Assembly (NCBI GenBank): GCA_001275005.1
Contig: JWZX01001060.1
Coordinates: 1-19,746 of the forward strand
Direction of reading: 5' to 3'
From: Chrysochromulina tobinii
Lineage: Eukaryota; Haptophyta; Prymnesiales; Chrysochromulinaceae
Length of the DNA: 19,746 nucleotides
The notes beneath the pieces were generated by a model, which worked only from the letters and a program-made list of their open reading frames with translations, was not told the DNA's origin and made no database searches. Below, piece by piece: positions 1 through 8,161 of the stretch (positions are counted from its first letter, which is position 1; each line of letters begins with the position of its first letter). The position numbers and the translations under genes are program-made.

Positions 1-266
1 GGGGGCGCGGGCCGCGCCCCGCCCGCGCCCGGTTCCGCGTAACTAGATCGGTAACACGCGCGCGCCGCGCGATCGAGTCTAACACTAAGGGTCTAGGTAC
101 ATTACTCGACGAGGTCTAGTCACCTCGCCTGCGCGCTGCGCCATAGATTAACGGCTGAGAGCATGAGCTTACAACGATACATGGAGCTGCGTACACGAGC
201 TACCGGCCATGGAGCCACCTGCACCTCGCTCCTCAGGGCCTCCTTGGAAACTCGTCCTGGTGCTTG
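1..266. other. GC-rich left edge, no gene seen
   Basis: The first 30 or so bases are almost only G and C; the rest is mixed sequence lying downstream of the minus-strand cupin gene, whose stop is at 267-269. It should contain that gene's 3' untranslated region. No tRNA, coding motif or convincing polyadenylation signal was seen. Confidence 0.5.
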
Positions 267-1805
267 CTACGGCGCGGCCTCGCGTTCCTTCGCCTCGCTC
301 GGGAACGCTCGGCCGCCATCGACGACCTCAAGTACATCGATCCCCATAAGGGCTCGCGCAGCGCACGCGCGAAGGAAGGCGTCACGCGCTGGCAGCTCGC
401 GCAGTTCGAAGGTGTGTCCGACTGGCCAGCCCTCGAAGGCCTTCATCGGCCGAAGCAGCGCGGGGGGGGTATGGATGTACGCGAGACGGCCAGGGCCGCT
501 CGGTTCCGGATGCGCCTGCGCCACACGCTTGCCGTCATCTGGGCGATCAGACTCAGGGCGGATAAGCTCGAGGCGCACGACCTTACGCAGCCGCGTGCGC
601 GGCCAGAGCGAGAGGGTCGTGATGGGCTCGTGGGGCGCACGGCTCGCGCCCGCCTCGCGCGCAGCCAGCCTCGCCTCGAGTGCGTTCAGCAAGTTCCTCT
701 GCGTCTGCCGGTGGCGGCGCATGCGAGTGCTCAACTCGGCGCGCGCCTCGGCCAGACCAACGGCCGCATGCATCTCCCGCCAGAGCTCGCGCGACTGCTC
801 CCGCCAAACGCCCAGAGCGGCGCTCGGCGCGAAGGAAGCTCCCGCCTCCTCCGCCGCCGCCGCCTCCGCCGCCGCCGCCTCCGCCGCCTCCGCCGCCGCC
901 GGAGCCGTCATGGCCCGTCCAGGCAGCCGCCGCGCCCCGGTAGCTGGCCAGGGGCCGAATGGAAGGGCAAGGCGGAAGCGACGCTCGTCGAAGCACTGTG
1001 CAGCCACGGCGTGCAGCACGTACCCACTCCAGCAATTGTCAGCCGTTGGTACCGCCGTGGTGAGGTGCAGAGAGCACTCGGTGCCTGTGGCTTGCGCTAC
1101 ATGCATGGCGCCACGCGGGATGTAGAGGATCGCGCCGGGCTCGAGCGTGACTTCGAGCTCTGCAGGCCCGAGCGCGCGGGGATCGAGCGGCGGCGCGCCC
1201 TCCTCCTTGCCTGCCTGCTCGTTCGCAAACGGGCGGCACGTGGTGCCGCACGTGCCGCGCGCCCATACGCGCCACCTCTTGCAACCGTGCATCTGTAGCA
1301 CGAGCACGTCTCGGTCGTCGCTGTGCGGCGGCGCCGTCTGCGACTCGGGCGGCGTAAGGTATAGGTTCGCGTACGCATGGCGGAAGGTGCGGCCCAACTC
1401 GCAGCAGAGCTCGTTGATGCGTGGCCATAGCTTGTCGACATGGTTGATGACGACAGAAGCCCCACTCGAAAATGCCGAGTGGGGTGACGCATAAGTGCCC
1501 GTCTTCTTCAGGTCCTCAAATAGGATTATCTCCGCATCTGCGAGCTGCGCTCGCATAAGCAAATTGTCCATGTCGGAAAGGCACAAAATGTCGTCAAACG
1601 GAGTTCCCTCGCTGGCCGCGGAGGGTATGGCGAGCGGCTTCTTGTCCCAGTTGTCCTCGAAGAACTTATCCAGCGCGATATGATGGCCGAAAAGGCGCTC
1701 GAGTGGTGCTCGACGAGGCGAGGGACGTGGAGGTAGCGCTGGCCCAGGTGGCGAGGGTGCTGGAAGCGCACTGGCGGCCCCGCCATGGTCCCCGCCCTTC
1801 GGCAT
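267..1805 (-). CDS. JmjC/cupin-fold ribosomal-oxygenase-like protein (RIOX/NO66/MINA family)
   Basis: The 512-residue product looks like an Fe(II)/2-oxoglutarate oxygenase of the cupin_4 (ribosomal oxygenase) group, which in animals hydroxylates histidines of ribosomal proteins. Seen: iron ligands HSD at 161-163 and a third His at 235 in YIPRGAMHVA; Lys176 lies 15 residues after the first His, the same spacing as the 2-oxoglutarate-binding Lys of human NO66. LQMHGCKRW (170-178) and SLHLTT (245-250) are also typical of the family. Residues 1-34 are Pro/Ala-rich and probably disordered. An Ala/Glu-rich linker (301-322) separates the oxygenase core from a C-terminal region (about 395-500) that may be the family's winged-helix domain. 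Start ATG at 1803-1805, stop TAG at 267-269, no intron needed. The substrate cannot be read from sequence; a protein hydroxylase role is inferred from the family. Confidence 0.85.
   Translation of the reverse strand: MPKGGDHGGAASALPAPSPPGPALPPRPSPRRAPLERLFGHHIALDKFFEDNWDKKPLAIPSAASEGTPFDDILCLSDMDNLLMRAQLADAEIILFEDLKKTGTYASPHSAFSSGASVVINHVDKLWPRINELCCELGRTFRHAYANLYLTPPESQTAPPHSDDRDVLVLQMHGCKRWRVWARGTCGTTCRPFANEQAGKEEGAPPLDPRALGPAELEVTLEPGAILYIPRGAMHVAQATGTECSLHLTTAVPTADNCWSGYVLHAVAAQCFDERRFRLALPFGPWPATGARRLPGRAMTAPAAAEAAEAAAAEAAAAEEAGASFAPSAALGVWREQSRELWREMHAAVGLAEARAELSTRMRRHRQTQRNLLNALEARLAAREAGASRAPHEPITTLSLWPRTRLRKVVRLELIRPESDRPDDGKRVAQAHPEPSGPGRLAYIHTPPALLRPMKAFEGWPVGHTFELRELPARDAFLRACAARALMGIDVLEVVDGGRAFPSEAKEREAAP
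843..903. repeat. GCC/TCC trinucleotide repeat in the cupin gene linker
   Basis: On the plus strand this is an imperfect run of gcc and tcc triplets. Read on the minus strand in the gene's frame it encodes alternating Ala and Glu stretches (residues about 301-322) between the oxygenase core and the C-terminal region. It is probably length-variable. Confidence 0.85.
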
Positions 1806-2159
1806 TCTAAAGACTCTAAAATACGTGAGCGTGAACGTTCACAATGATCATGCGGCTTGCATGCTCTGCACCAACAACACGCATCCCATGCAAACAAAAC
1901 AACCCGATTGCACGGATCTCTCCCTGCTGTCTCAGCACGCGCCGCTCATCGGTACGCCACACACGCAGGTTTTTGTTGTCTTTTTTCCGCATGTCCCGTG
2001 TGCTCGTCAATCCACCTCAGTCTCTCGCGCGCGAGTTCTTGATCGCTCGGTCGCTCGGTCGGGCCTGTCGCTACGCTCTTGGAAAGTCTGACCGAGCCAG
2101 CTGCCCCACGGTCTCATTTGGGTTCATGCCCTTGCTCGTAGACAGAGACGGCACGCGCC
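1806..2159. other. Intergenic region between the cupin gene and the transporter gene
   Basis: These 354 bases hold the promoter and 5' untranslated region of the minus-strand cupin gene and the 3' end of the minus-strand transporter gene. The part next to the cupin start is clearly more AT-rich than the genes. A perfect 12-base palindrome at 1831-1842 is noted separately. Short open frames here have no recognisable motif. Confidence 0.5.
1831..1842. promoter_or_regulatory. Perfect 12-bp palindrome upstream of the cupin gene
   Basis: The sequence gtgaacgttcac is its own reverse complement and lies about 25 bases upstream of the cupin ATG in the gene's orientation. It contains AACGTT and could be a dimeric transcription-factor site or part of the 5' untranslated region. 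The location is the only support for function; a 12-bp palindrome can occur by chance. Confidence 0.25.
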
Positions 2160-3299
2160 TCAGCGACCGCTGAGCAGCTTGGTCTCCGCGTCCTTCTTCG
2201 CCTTGTCGGCAGCGGTCTTCTCCGTCTTCTCCTTGTTGCTCCAGTAGGAGTAGGCGAGCGAGGCAAAGACTGTCACGGTCACGCCCACGCACAGCATTGG
2301 GTCCGTGACATTATCTACGAAGATCGCGGCGCCGGCAAGCAGCACGACCTGCTTGAAGTTGCCGATCATGACAAAGCCTAGGGACGAAGTGAGTTTGATC
2401 GCATAGAATGTGACGGGGCCGTAGACGCCCGCGAGCACGCAGCCCAGGCCCACGTACGCCCAGTTGCGCCACGCAAAGTCGTTTTGGAAGAACGTGGTTT
2501 GGACCCCGGGTTGCATCACCATGTCCGTCACGATCGAGATCGGCAGCAGCACGCAGGTGGCAATCGTCGCGTCGAACCAGGCCATCGAGACGGCGGAGAG
2601 CGCCTTACGGTTCCCCTGCGCCGTGGCGCTGCGCATCAGGTGCGACACCACCACTGGCCGAAGGGCCGTGGCCACCATCGAAAAGATGACCAGGCAGTAG
2701 CCTATCCACTCGGGCGTGTCGGTTTCGGGCACGTGGCCGCCATACGGCACGGTGAGCAGCGTGCCGGCGACGAGCACCGCGACGATGAAGAGGATGGGCA
2801 GAGAATACGTCTTGCCCTCGATGAAGTAAGAGAAGACGAGCGTCGGGAACGGCATCGCCGATTTGAAGATTGTGTTCACCGTCAGCGAAATGGACTCGAA
2901 AGACGCGTTATTGGTCGCAATCGATGTGGCGTAAATGACTGATACGAAGATGAGCCACCCCCAATTCTGCTTGAACAGCTCTGCGACGGGAAAGCGCACG
3001 GACGGTGCGATGAGACACCAGATAGACGTCATGATCACGATCGCGACCTGATTGAGCATCGAGTAGAAGATGGGGATGGGCAAGTGCAAGTGGCCACGCT
3101 CGCCGCCGCCATCCAGATCGTCCCTGCCACCAAGCAGAAAGGCGCTGTAGTAGTTGAGCAACAGGTTGAGGATTAGATACGCCGTGACGACGCACACGGC
3201 TGCCGGATCGGGCATCCAGCCGCCGCAAAAATTTGGGTCTTCCCATCCGGAAGAGCTCGAGGCTTTCGAGCCCAAGCCCTTGCCTTCGAGGCTTCCCAT
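2160..3299 (-). CDS. Sugar-phosphate/nucleotide-sugar transporter, TPT/SLC35 family (DMT superfamily)
   Basis: A 379-residue polytopic membrane protein with about nine or ten hydrophobic segments (first about 34-57, last about 335-352), in the usual size range of triose-phosphate and nucleotide-sugar translocators. Family signatures are visible: NNASFESISLTVNTIFKSAMPF (130-151) matches the conserved segment with a membrane Lys (146), and TSSLGFVMIGNFKQVVLL (304-321) matches the late helix with its G-N-x-K pattern. The C-terminus is a Lys-rich hydrophilic tail (354-379), probably cytosolic. The N-terminus has no clear plastid targeting peptide, so an endomembrane (Golgi/ER) location is more likely than plastid. 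Substrate is unknown: the family exchanges nucleotide sugars, triose phosphates or phosphoenolpyruvate. ATG at 3297-3299, TGA stop at 2160-2162, single exon. Confidence 0.88.
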   Translation of the reverse strand: MGSLEGKGLGSKASSSSGWEDPNFCGGWMPDPAAVCVVTAYLILNLLLNYYSAFLLGGRDDLDGGGERGHLHLPIPIFYSMLNQVAIVIMTSIWCLIAPSVRFPVAELFKQNWGWLIFVSVIYATSIATNNASFESISLTVNTIFKSAMPFPTLVFSYFIEGKTYSLPILFIVAVLVAGTLLTVPYGGHVPETDTPEWIGYCLVIFSMVATALRPVVVSHLMRSATAQGNRKALSAVSMAWFDATIATCVLLPISIVTDMVMQPGVQTTFFQNDFAWRNWAYVGLGCVLAGVYGPVTFYAIKLTSSLGFVMIGNFKQVVLLAGAAIFVDNVTDPMLCVGVTVTVFASLAYSYWSNKEKTEKTAADKAKKDAETKLLSGR

Positions 3300-3476
3300 A
3301 TTCGCTATCGAGTTTCCTATTTTGGGTCTGAATATCTTTTGTGCAAAAAGGGTTTCCCACTCCCTTGATGGGGCGGATTAAGTCTGTCGGGGCACTGCTC
3401 AGGGACCAGGGAGATACTTCCAGTAGCTTTTGTAGCTTGTAGGCCGGGCGTCGCGGACACCGAGTCACACAAACTC

Positions 3477-4286
3477 TCACCATTCGCTCAGCTTCTCATT
3501 CTGAATGAACGCGCCGGTGGGGCACTGTGCGGCCGGCGTTGCGACGAGGAGCACGGCATTGCGCGCACCGAGGGCTGGCGGCCTCGTGCCTTTGTGGCTG
3601 CTCATGTCGGTGTCACAATAGCCCGGACAGCAGGCGTTCACACGAAGCCCGGGATACTGGCGCGCGAGCACGTTGGTGGCCGCGATGAGCGCCAGCTTGC
3701 TGATCGCATAGTTGCTATTACTCCACCCGTTGGCCTGATGGTTGCCGGCGGCCACATCGGCTTCAAACTTGTCAGCGAGCGAGCGCACGCCATTGAGCGT
3801 CAGCTCAGGCGACGAAAAGGCTGCCTGCAGCAGTGGAGAGACCTGACGCAGCCTGCCCGCCATCGATGCGACGTTCACAATGCGGCCGTCTTCGACGCAG
3901 CTGTTGGTGAGTAGCGGTAGCAACGCCTCGGTGACCTCAAGGGTGCCACGCAGGTTGATGTCGAGAGTCGGCTTCGTCTGCTGCACGAATGGAGTCGGGT
4001 CTGCCGCTTTGAACGCGATCGCCGCATTGTTGACGAGACAATCGACCCGGCCGAAGTTTGATTTGACTGCTTCGGCAAATGCGTGCGTGCTTGCCGTGTT
4101 GCCTACTTCGAGCGGCATGTAGATGCCACCCACCTGCTTGGCTGCCGCCTGCCCTCGGCCAGCATCCCGGCAGGCCATAATAACCGTCCCGAACAAGCCG
4201 CTCTTGACGATTTGCTCGGCGATGTGAAAACCAACGCCCTTATTCGCGCCGGTGACCACCGCGACGCGCTGCGACTTGGCGCTCAT
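3477..4286 (-). CDS. CBR1: Short-chain dehydrogenase/reductase, carbonyl reductase 1-like
   Basis: The 269-residue protein is a complete classical SDR. Seen: cofactor motif TGANKGVG (12-19), Arg40 after the second strand (suits NADPH), NNAA (86-89), Asn111, Ser141 in NVASMAG, Tyr193 and Lys197 in YAISK, and PG at 221-222. The spacing of about 50 residues between Ser and Tyr, instead of 12-14, is the mark of the CBR1 branch; the Tyr and Lys numbers equal those of human CBR1. The expected activity is NADPH-dependent reduction of quinones, aldehydes and ketones in the cytosol. No targeting peptide is seen. It shares its orientation with the transporter gene, 177 bases away, but nothing suggests co-transcription. 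ATG at 4284-4286, TGA at 3477-3479. Confidence 0.92.
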   Translation of the reverse strand: MSAKSQRVAVVTGANKGVGFHIAEQIVKSGLFGTVIMACRDAGRGQAAAKQVGGIYMPLEVGNTASTHAFAEAVKSNFGRVDCLVNNAAIAFKAADPTPFVQQTKPTLDINLRGTLEVTEALLPLLTNSCVEDGRIVNVASMAGRLRQVSPLLQAAFSSPELTLNGVRSLADKFEADVAAGNHQANGWSNSNYAISKLALIAATNVLARQYPGLRVNACCPGYCDTDMSSHKGTRPPALGARNAVLLVATPAAQCPTGAFIQNEKLSEW

Positions 4287-5124
4287 GGAACATGGTCAAT
4301 CTCATGGTTTTGCCGGGAGACGGCTTTGTGAGAATGACCGAGCCAACTCAAGTCAAGTCAAGTACACATGTACTCAAATGCCAGTGAGGTTGGTCTCTCC
4401 CAGCACGCAGGGTGTTCCCTGTCGCTTGCTGCCCTACCCCTGGCAATTGACCCCTGGTGCCCTTCACATAATTTCTTGTAATACTTGTTGGCAATCAGGT
4501 GGGGGGGGGAAGCTAGGAGTGGGGGTATTGCTTTGTCATCGACACATACTTAATTTGCCGTCGTTGTCGTGCCGAGCTGTCTGTTTACATGTAGTGTGTT
4601 CATGCACGCACATACTAACAGTACTAATCGTGATACGTAAACATGGGAGCAGCATCAGGAGATCTGGTGAACTGAAGACAAGACACTTCCTCGGCGCGGC
4701 GCTTTTGCGCCGCAGCGTCCGAGTTTTTTTATTTATATGCTCAATATGCAGTTCGAACAGTACTGTACTGTACCGGTTTACCGGTACATAGGATAGACGC
4801 GATCGCCGACGGGAGCGGGGGAACAGTCGCGGGGTTTGCTCAGTCGTCACCGGTAGCGTCGCTGTTGCCCTGTTCCGCGGAGAGTCGTTAGCAGGTTTCT
4901 TCTGTGTCAGATTTGCCTTCTCGCCGAGGAGCTCGGTAACGATGAAGGGCGGTTGGGCCCATGGGCCGGGGCGAAGGTAGCTTCGGCGAGCGAGGAACCA
5001 GGGTGCGCCAGGCGTAGAGGCGTACCCCCGCCACCAGCCGAAGATACGGTGGGGAGCGCCCACACACAAGGGGGGGGGACGGGCATGACCGGAGCTGCGC
5101 TCCTCTGTGTGCCTTTGTGCTTCC

Positions 5125-5155
5125 GCGTGTCCCGTGTGTCCCGTGTGTGTCCCGG
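5125..5155. repeat. Short GTGTCCC tandem repeat
   Basis: Three successive units of gtgtccc with growing gt spacers run directly into the 32-bp dispersed element. It is a small simple repeat in non-coding sequence. Confidence 0.6.
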
Positions 5156-5178
5156 CTCCCCCCGGTGTCTTTTTGCCG
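5147..5178. repeat. 32-bp dispersed element, copy 1
   Basis: Begins gtgtcccggctcccccc and ends tttttgccg. It recurs at 8461-8492 with one difference (g to a at 5175/8489). Both copies lie in intergenic sequence upstream of a plus-strand gene. Confidence 0.8.
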
Positions 5179-5353
5179 GTAGGAGCGCGCAGCGCGCCGT
5201 TTCGCGCGCAGAGTCGTTTCCCCACAAAGGGGAAATTCGCTCGCTGGTCGCGTATCCACCATGCAGAACCAAAGGCCAGCCTACGCTCGGCCCAAGGCTC
5301 CGCGCGGCACACTCAGTTTTTAGTGAAATCCCTTAACGAGCTCACGTACGAGA

Positions 5354-6245
5354 ATGGCTGAGGGAACATCAGCACCAGCTCCGCCTTTGATGGATCGCGC
5401 TGGCGACAGCGCTAAGGCGCTTGGAGCATACGAGTCGCTGCTCGTCAGTCAGACCAGGAAGGGCTGCATTCAGGAGCTTTTGGGTTGTGAGGCCACAAAC
5501 GAATTCAAGATCTATCCGAGCAAGGAGCAGGTGCGCTGCACAAATCCCGATTCCGCTGCACCACCTGCCATTACTTGCCTATATATCCTGTTGATGTTGG
5601 TTCACTGAGCCCGTACCGCGCTTCGCGCAGTCCAATGGGGACTCCATCTTCTACTCGCTGGAGGAGAGCACCTTTTGCTGCCGCTTCTTCTGCAAGAATC
5701 AGCGGGCATTCACGCAAACTGTGTGGAAAGGCACCAAGGACCAGCGCGAATCGGTCATCATGACGATGAAGAAGGAGTGGACGTTGCCGGTGGCACCGTG
5801 CCAGTGTTGCTGCATCCCAGCCATCTCGTACTTTGCTGCGGACGGCAGCCCCATGGGCAGCGCCAGCGTGCCGTGCCATTTCTGCCTGCCCTCGATCTCA
5901 GTTAAGGACCCTTCGGGGAATCAGGAGTATGCCATTCAGATGCCATCGTGCTGCGGCGGCCTGTGCGTCGATGTGTGCGCCGAGGGCCTCTGCAACTTGA
6001 AGATCCCGTTCTACATCTACCCGCCCGGCAAGGGCGCCAAGGGCGAGGAGATCGGCAAGATCATCAAGCTGTGGCGTGGCTTGGGCACCGAAATTTTCAC
6101 GGATGCCTCCTCGTTCCAGGTTGAATTCCCCAAGGGCATCGACGAGACCGCCAAGGCGCGCGTGCTGGGCTCCACGTTCTTCATCAACATGCTCTTCTTT
6201 GAGAAGGGTAACTCTAACGAAGGTCTTGCCGAGATAGCAATTTAA
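5354..6245 (+). CDS. Phospholipid scramblase family protein, two exons (5354-5530, 5631-6245)
   Basis: Joining 5354-5530 (59 codons) to 5631-6245 gives 263 residues that match the scramblase (PLSCR) family. Seen: N-terminal EFKIYPSKEQ running across the junction into SNGDSIFYSLEES, then CRFFCKNQRAF, Cys-rich clusters (CQCCC at 116-120, PCHFC 140-144, CCGGLC 166-171), and the family core IGKIIKLWRG (200-209), EIFTDASSFQVEFP (213-226) and a C-terminal hydrophobic helix (about 234-250). The Asp/Ser/Phe segment at 217-230 corresponds to the proposed Ca2+-binding loop, and the Cys clusters are possible palmitoylation sites. The role would be calcium-stimulated, ATP-independent lipid movement between leaflets or membrane-linked signalling. 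The N-terminus lacks the long Pro-rich region of human PLSCR1. Start ATG 5354, stop TAA 6243-6245. Confidence 0.93.
5531..5630 (+). other. GT-AG spliceosomal intron in the scramblase gene
   Basis: Donor CAG|GTGCGC and acceptor CGCGCAG|TCC bound a 100-base phase-0 intron. Reading through it gives a stop after 84 codons, whereas removing it restores a continuous scramblase alignment. It is more AT-rich than the exons; ttcactgag near its 3' end could serve as branch point. Confidence 0.92.
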
Positions 6246-6541
6246 TGTGAACGTGAACGAAGGTCAGGGCATGTATATTTGAGCGGGGTGAGATGCCCCC
6301 CACATCTGCGTATGATTGTTTCCCAGGCGCAGCGACGCTGTCGGATGAGACCCTGGCTCGGCCAGGACCGGACGGGAGCGTTCCGTGAGTTAAGATGTGT
6401 GTGCGGTGATAGGTACGCGGATCGCGGAGCATATCTGTCAATATGTGTGGGGAAATGGCAAATGCGAGGGGATAGGCGTTCGCTGTAATCGCGAGTCTCC
6501 GACGCGTGTCGCGTGGCTTGCTTCGGTGCCCGCGTGTGTGA

Positions 6542-6625
6542 GCGTGGCCTGCGGGTGTTGACCCGCATGCAGAGGTCTGAGGTGTACTCTGTACATGTCA
6601 GCTGATTGATCCTTAGACTAATCTT
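6542..6625. repeat. Imperfect direct repeat, copy 1, with small hairpin
   Basis: Begins gcgtggcctgcgggtgttga and ends gactaatctt. It carries a 7-bp stem (tgcgggt/acccgca) around a gttg loop at 6550-6567, and a middle stretch missing from copy 2 at 6681-6742. Confidence 0.75.
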
Positions 6626-6680
6626 TCTCGAACTTGGAACGTTAGAACGCAGCTGCCAGCTCTGTGTGAAACGGCTGTGC

Positions 6681-6742
6681 GCGTGGCCTGCGGTGTTGAC
6701 CCGCATACAGTGTGCATGCCAGCTGATTGACAGACTAATCTT
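6681..6742. repeat. Imperfect direct repeat, copy 2
   Basis: Shares gcgtggcctgcg, gttgacccgcat, cagctgattga and gactaatctt, in the same order, with copy 1 at 6542-6625. It is about 22 bases shorter. The hairpin is retained in shortened form (tgcgg/ccgca). Confidence 0.75.
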
Positions 6743-6850
6743 GGAGCGCGTGAGGACCGCGACGAAAATGACTGATTGCTTGAATTCACACTGTTGAAAA
6801 GGTCGTGACTTTGCAGCTCTTCGTGCGTGCGAGGGCAACGCTATCGGCCG

Positions 6851-8161
6851 ATGCCGCCAGGTAACTCAACCCCAGGCGATGCCGTCCACGTCCTGCTCGG
6901 AGCCACCAGAATAATAGGCGTCCTATTCACGCTCCGACTCGTACAAATCGTGCTCTCGGCGGCCTGGAACCGTCGCTGGCAGCTTTCAAATGCGGTTCTC
7001 GGCGGCAGCCCGTACGAGCTGCTCAGCCGTGCGTATGAGGCAGAGTCCATAGGCATCCAGCAGGTGGAGGCTGAGGAACACGACCATGACCACGGCCACG
7101 GCGGCCCGCGCGAGGTGGTGATAGTCGATCAGCGTTGGGCAGTCGTCACCGGTGGCAGCCGCGGTATCGGCCGGGCCTTTGTGCGTCTGCTCTCCGACCA
7201 AGGGTTCAGTTTGATCATTCTCGACAGCGACGAGGAGGAGCTGCAGAGCACGGCCTTGCAGGCGCGCCAGCGACTCGAGCGCGGCTGGCACGGCGGCGTG
7301 TGGCGACGCACACGCGAGGCGCCGACCGTCACCGTGATCACATGCGACGCAGCCCATGTGGACGTTTGTGTACGAAAAGTCGAGGAGGCGATCGGTGCCG
7401 TGCCGGCGGGCGGTCTGCGGCTGCTCGTCAACAACGTGGGGCAGAGTACGCTCGCGCCCGCGCTGCTCACGCACCACTCGGCCGCCGAGATCACGCGCCT
7501 CGTCCACACGAATGCCCTCTTCGCAATGCAGCTGACGCGGGCGCTTTGGCCGCGGCTGGTCGCACCCCCAGAGGGGAGGCGGGCTGGCGTTCTATTCGTC
7601 GCCGCGCGCGCAGCGTACCAGCCGGCGCCTCTCGCATCCGTGTATGCGGCGACCAAGAGCGCGCTTGCCGCCTTCGCTTGCGCCCTACGCGCCGAGGCGA
7701 CGGGGCTCGGGCTCCGGCTTGACGTCCTTTGTGTCACCCCCGGTCGCGTGCGGGCGGGCGTCACACCTCGCTGGGTGGGAACACCTGCTGGCCTTGCGGA
7801 GCCCGACGACGTGGCGCGCGCCGCGCTGCTGCTGCTCGAGACCGCGGGCAACGCCACCCTCGCACCGCTGCTGCGCGAGGCGCTCGCCGACGCCATTTCG
7901 CGCCATATGCCCGAGACAGCGTTCGCGCGCCGCTCCTTCAGCGCATGCATGTCAAGGCGCGAGGCGGCCCTAAAATGGGACTCGGAGGCTCGGTGCTGCC
8001 TGTGCCTGCAGCCGTATGCGGCCCGTGGCGGTCGTCGCGCGCTCGTGCCCTGCGCGCACGTGGTGTGCAGCCGGTGCGCGCAGGACGCGATTCACGGCGC
8101 GTGCCCTACGTGCCGAGCCAGCGTCGCGATGCACACCAAGATGGAGGACCACGTCGAGTGA
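6851..8161 (+). CDS. SDR (17-beta-HSD12/3-ketoacyl-CoA reductase-like) fused to a C-terminal RING finger
   Basis: The 436-residue protein starts at ATG 6851; the open frame extends upstream only to a GTG, which I do not use. Order: hydrophobic N-terminal segment (about 14-38), His-rich stretch EHDHDHGHGG (76-85), SDR domain (about 95-330) and RING finger (382-421). SDR motifs are TGGSRGIG (100-107), NNVG (194-197), Asn221, Tyr265 and Lys269 in YAATK, and PG (297-298). The position 13 before the Tyr, normally the catalytic Ser, is Ala252, and no Ser lies within the preceding ten residues. The RING is complete C3HC4: Cys382, Cys385, Cys401, His403, Cys406, Cys409, Cys418, Cys421. SDR similarity is closest to membrane-bound very-long-chain 3-ketoacyl-CoA or steroid reductases. 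RING suggests E3 ubiquitin-ligase activity. A combined role, perhaps an ER-bound ligase with a ligand-sensing SDR fold, is inference. Confidence 0.85.
   Translation: MPPGNSTPGDAVHVLLGATRIIGVLFTLRLVQIVLSAAWNRRWQLSNAVLGGSPYELLSRAYEAESIGIQQVEAEEHDHDHGHGGPREVVIVDQRWAVVTGGSRGIGRAFVRLLSDQGFSLIILDSDEEELQSTALQARQRLERGWHGGVWRRTREAPTVTVITCDAAHVDVCVRKVEEAIGAVPAGGLRLLVNNVGQSTLAPALLTHHSAAEITRLVHTNALFAMQLTRALWPRLVAPPEGRRAGVLFVAARAAYQPAPLASVYAATKSALAAFACALRAEATGLGLRLDVLCVTPGRVRAGVTPRWVGTPAGLAEPDDVARAALLLLETAGNATLAPLLREALADAISRHMPETAFARRSFSACMSRREAALKWDSEARCCLCLQPYAARGGRRALVPCAHVVCSRCAQDAIHGACPTCRASVAMHTKMEDHVE

Larger units (their letters stand above)
4287..5353. other. Divergent intergenic region, about 1.07 kb
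   Basis: This lies between the divergently read CBR1-like gene (minus) and scramblase gene (plus), so it should carry both promoters. It contains a run of nine G at about 4501-4509, an ACCGGT-rich stretch (about 4755-4790), a poly-G run near 5070, a GTGTCCC tandem (5125-5153) and one copy of a 32-bp dispersed element (5147-5178). Open frames crossing it (for example 4536-5312 minus) encode low-complexity peptides with no motif and are not called as genes. Confidence 0.55.
6246..6850. other. Intergenic region between scramblase and SDR-RING genes
   Basis: About 600 bases holding the 3' untranslated region of the scramblase gene and the promoter of the SDR-RING gene. The one structured element is an imperfect direct repeat (6542-6625 and 6681-6742). 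No gene is supported; the minus-strand frame 6242-6838 encodes an unrecognisable Arg/Ser/His-rich peptide. Confidence 0.5.

Noticed and set aside
264-1298. Long plus-strand open frames opposite the cupin gene
   Set aside because: They encode Arg/Ala-rich sequence without motifs and arise from the high GC content opposite a gene with intact catalytic residues.
4536-5312. 258-residue minus-strand open frame in the divergent intergenic region
   Set aside because: The composition is irregular, it shows no domain, and it contains the peptide produced by the dispersed 32-bp element, so chance reading of non-coding sequence is more likely.
6242-6838. 198-residue minus-strand open frame after the scramblase gene
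   Set aside because: It spans the degenerate direct repeat, which appears in it as duplicated RVNT-type peptide, and shows no recognisable motif.
6827-6850. Upstream extension of the SDR-RING frame to a GTG codon
   Set aside because: Eukaryotic starts are normally ATG; the first ATG is 6851 and the eight extra residues carry no family feature.
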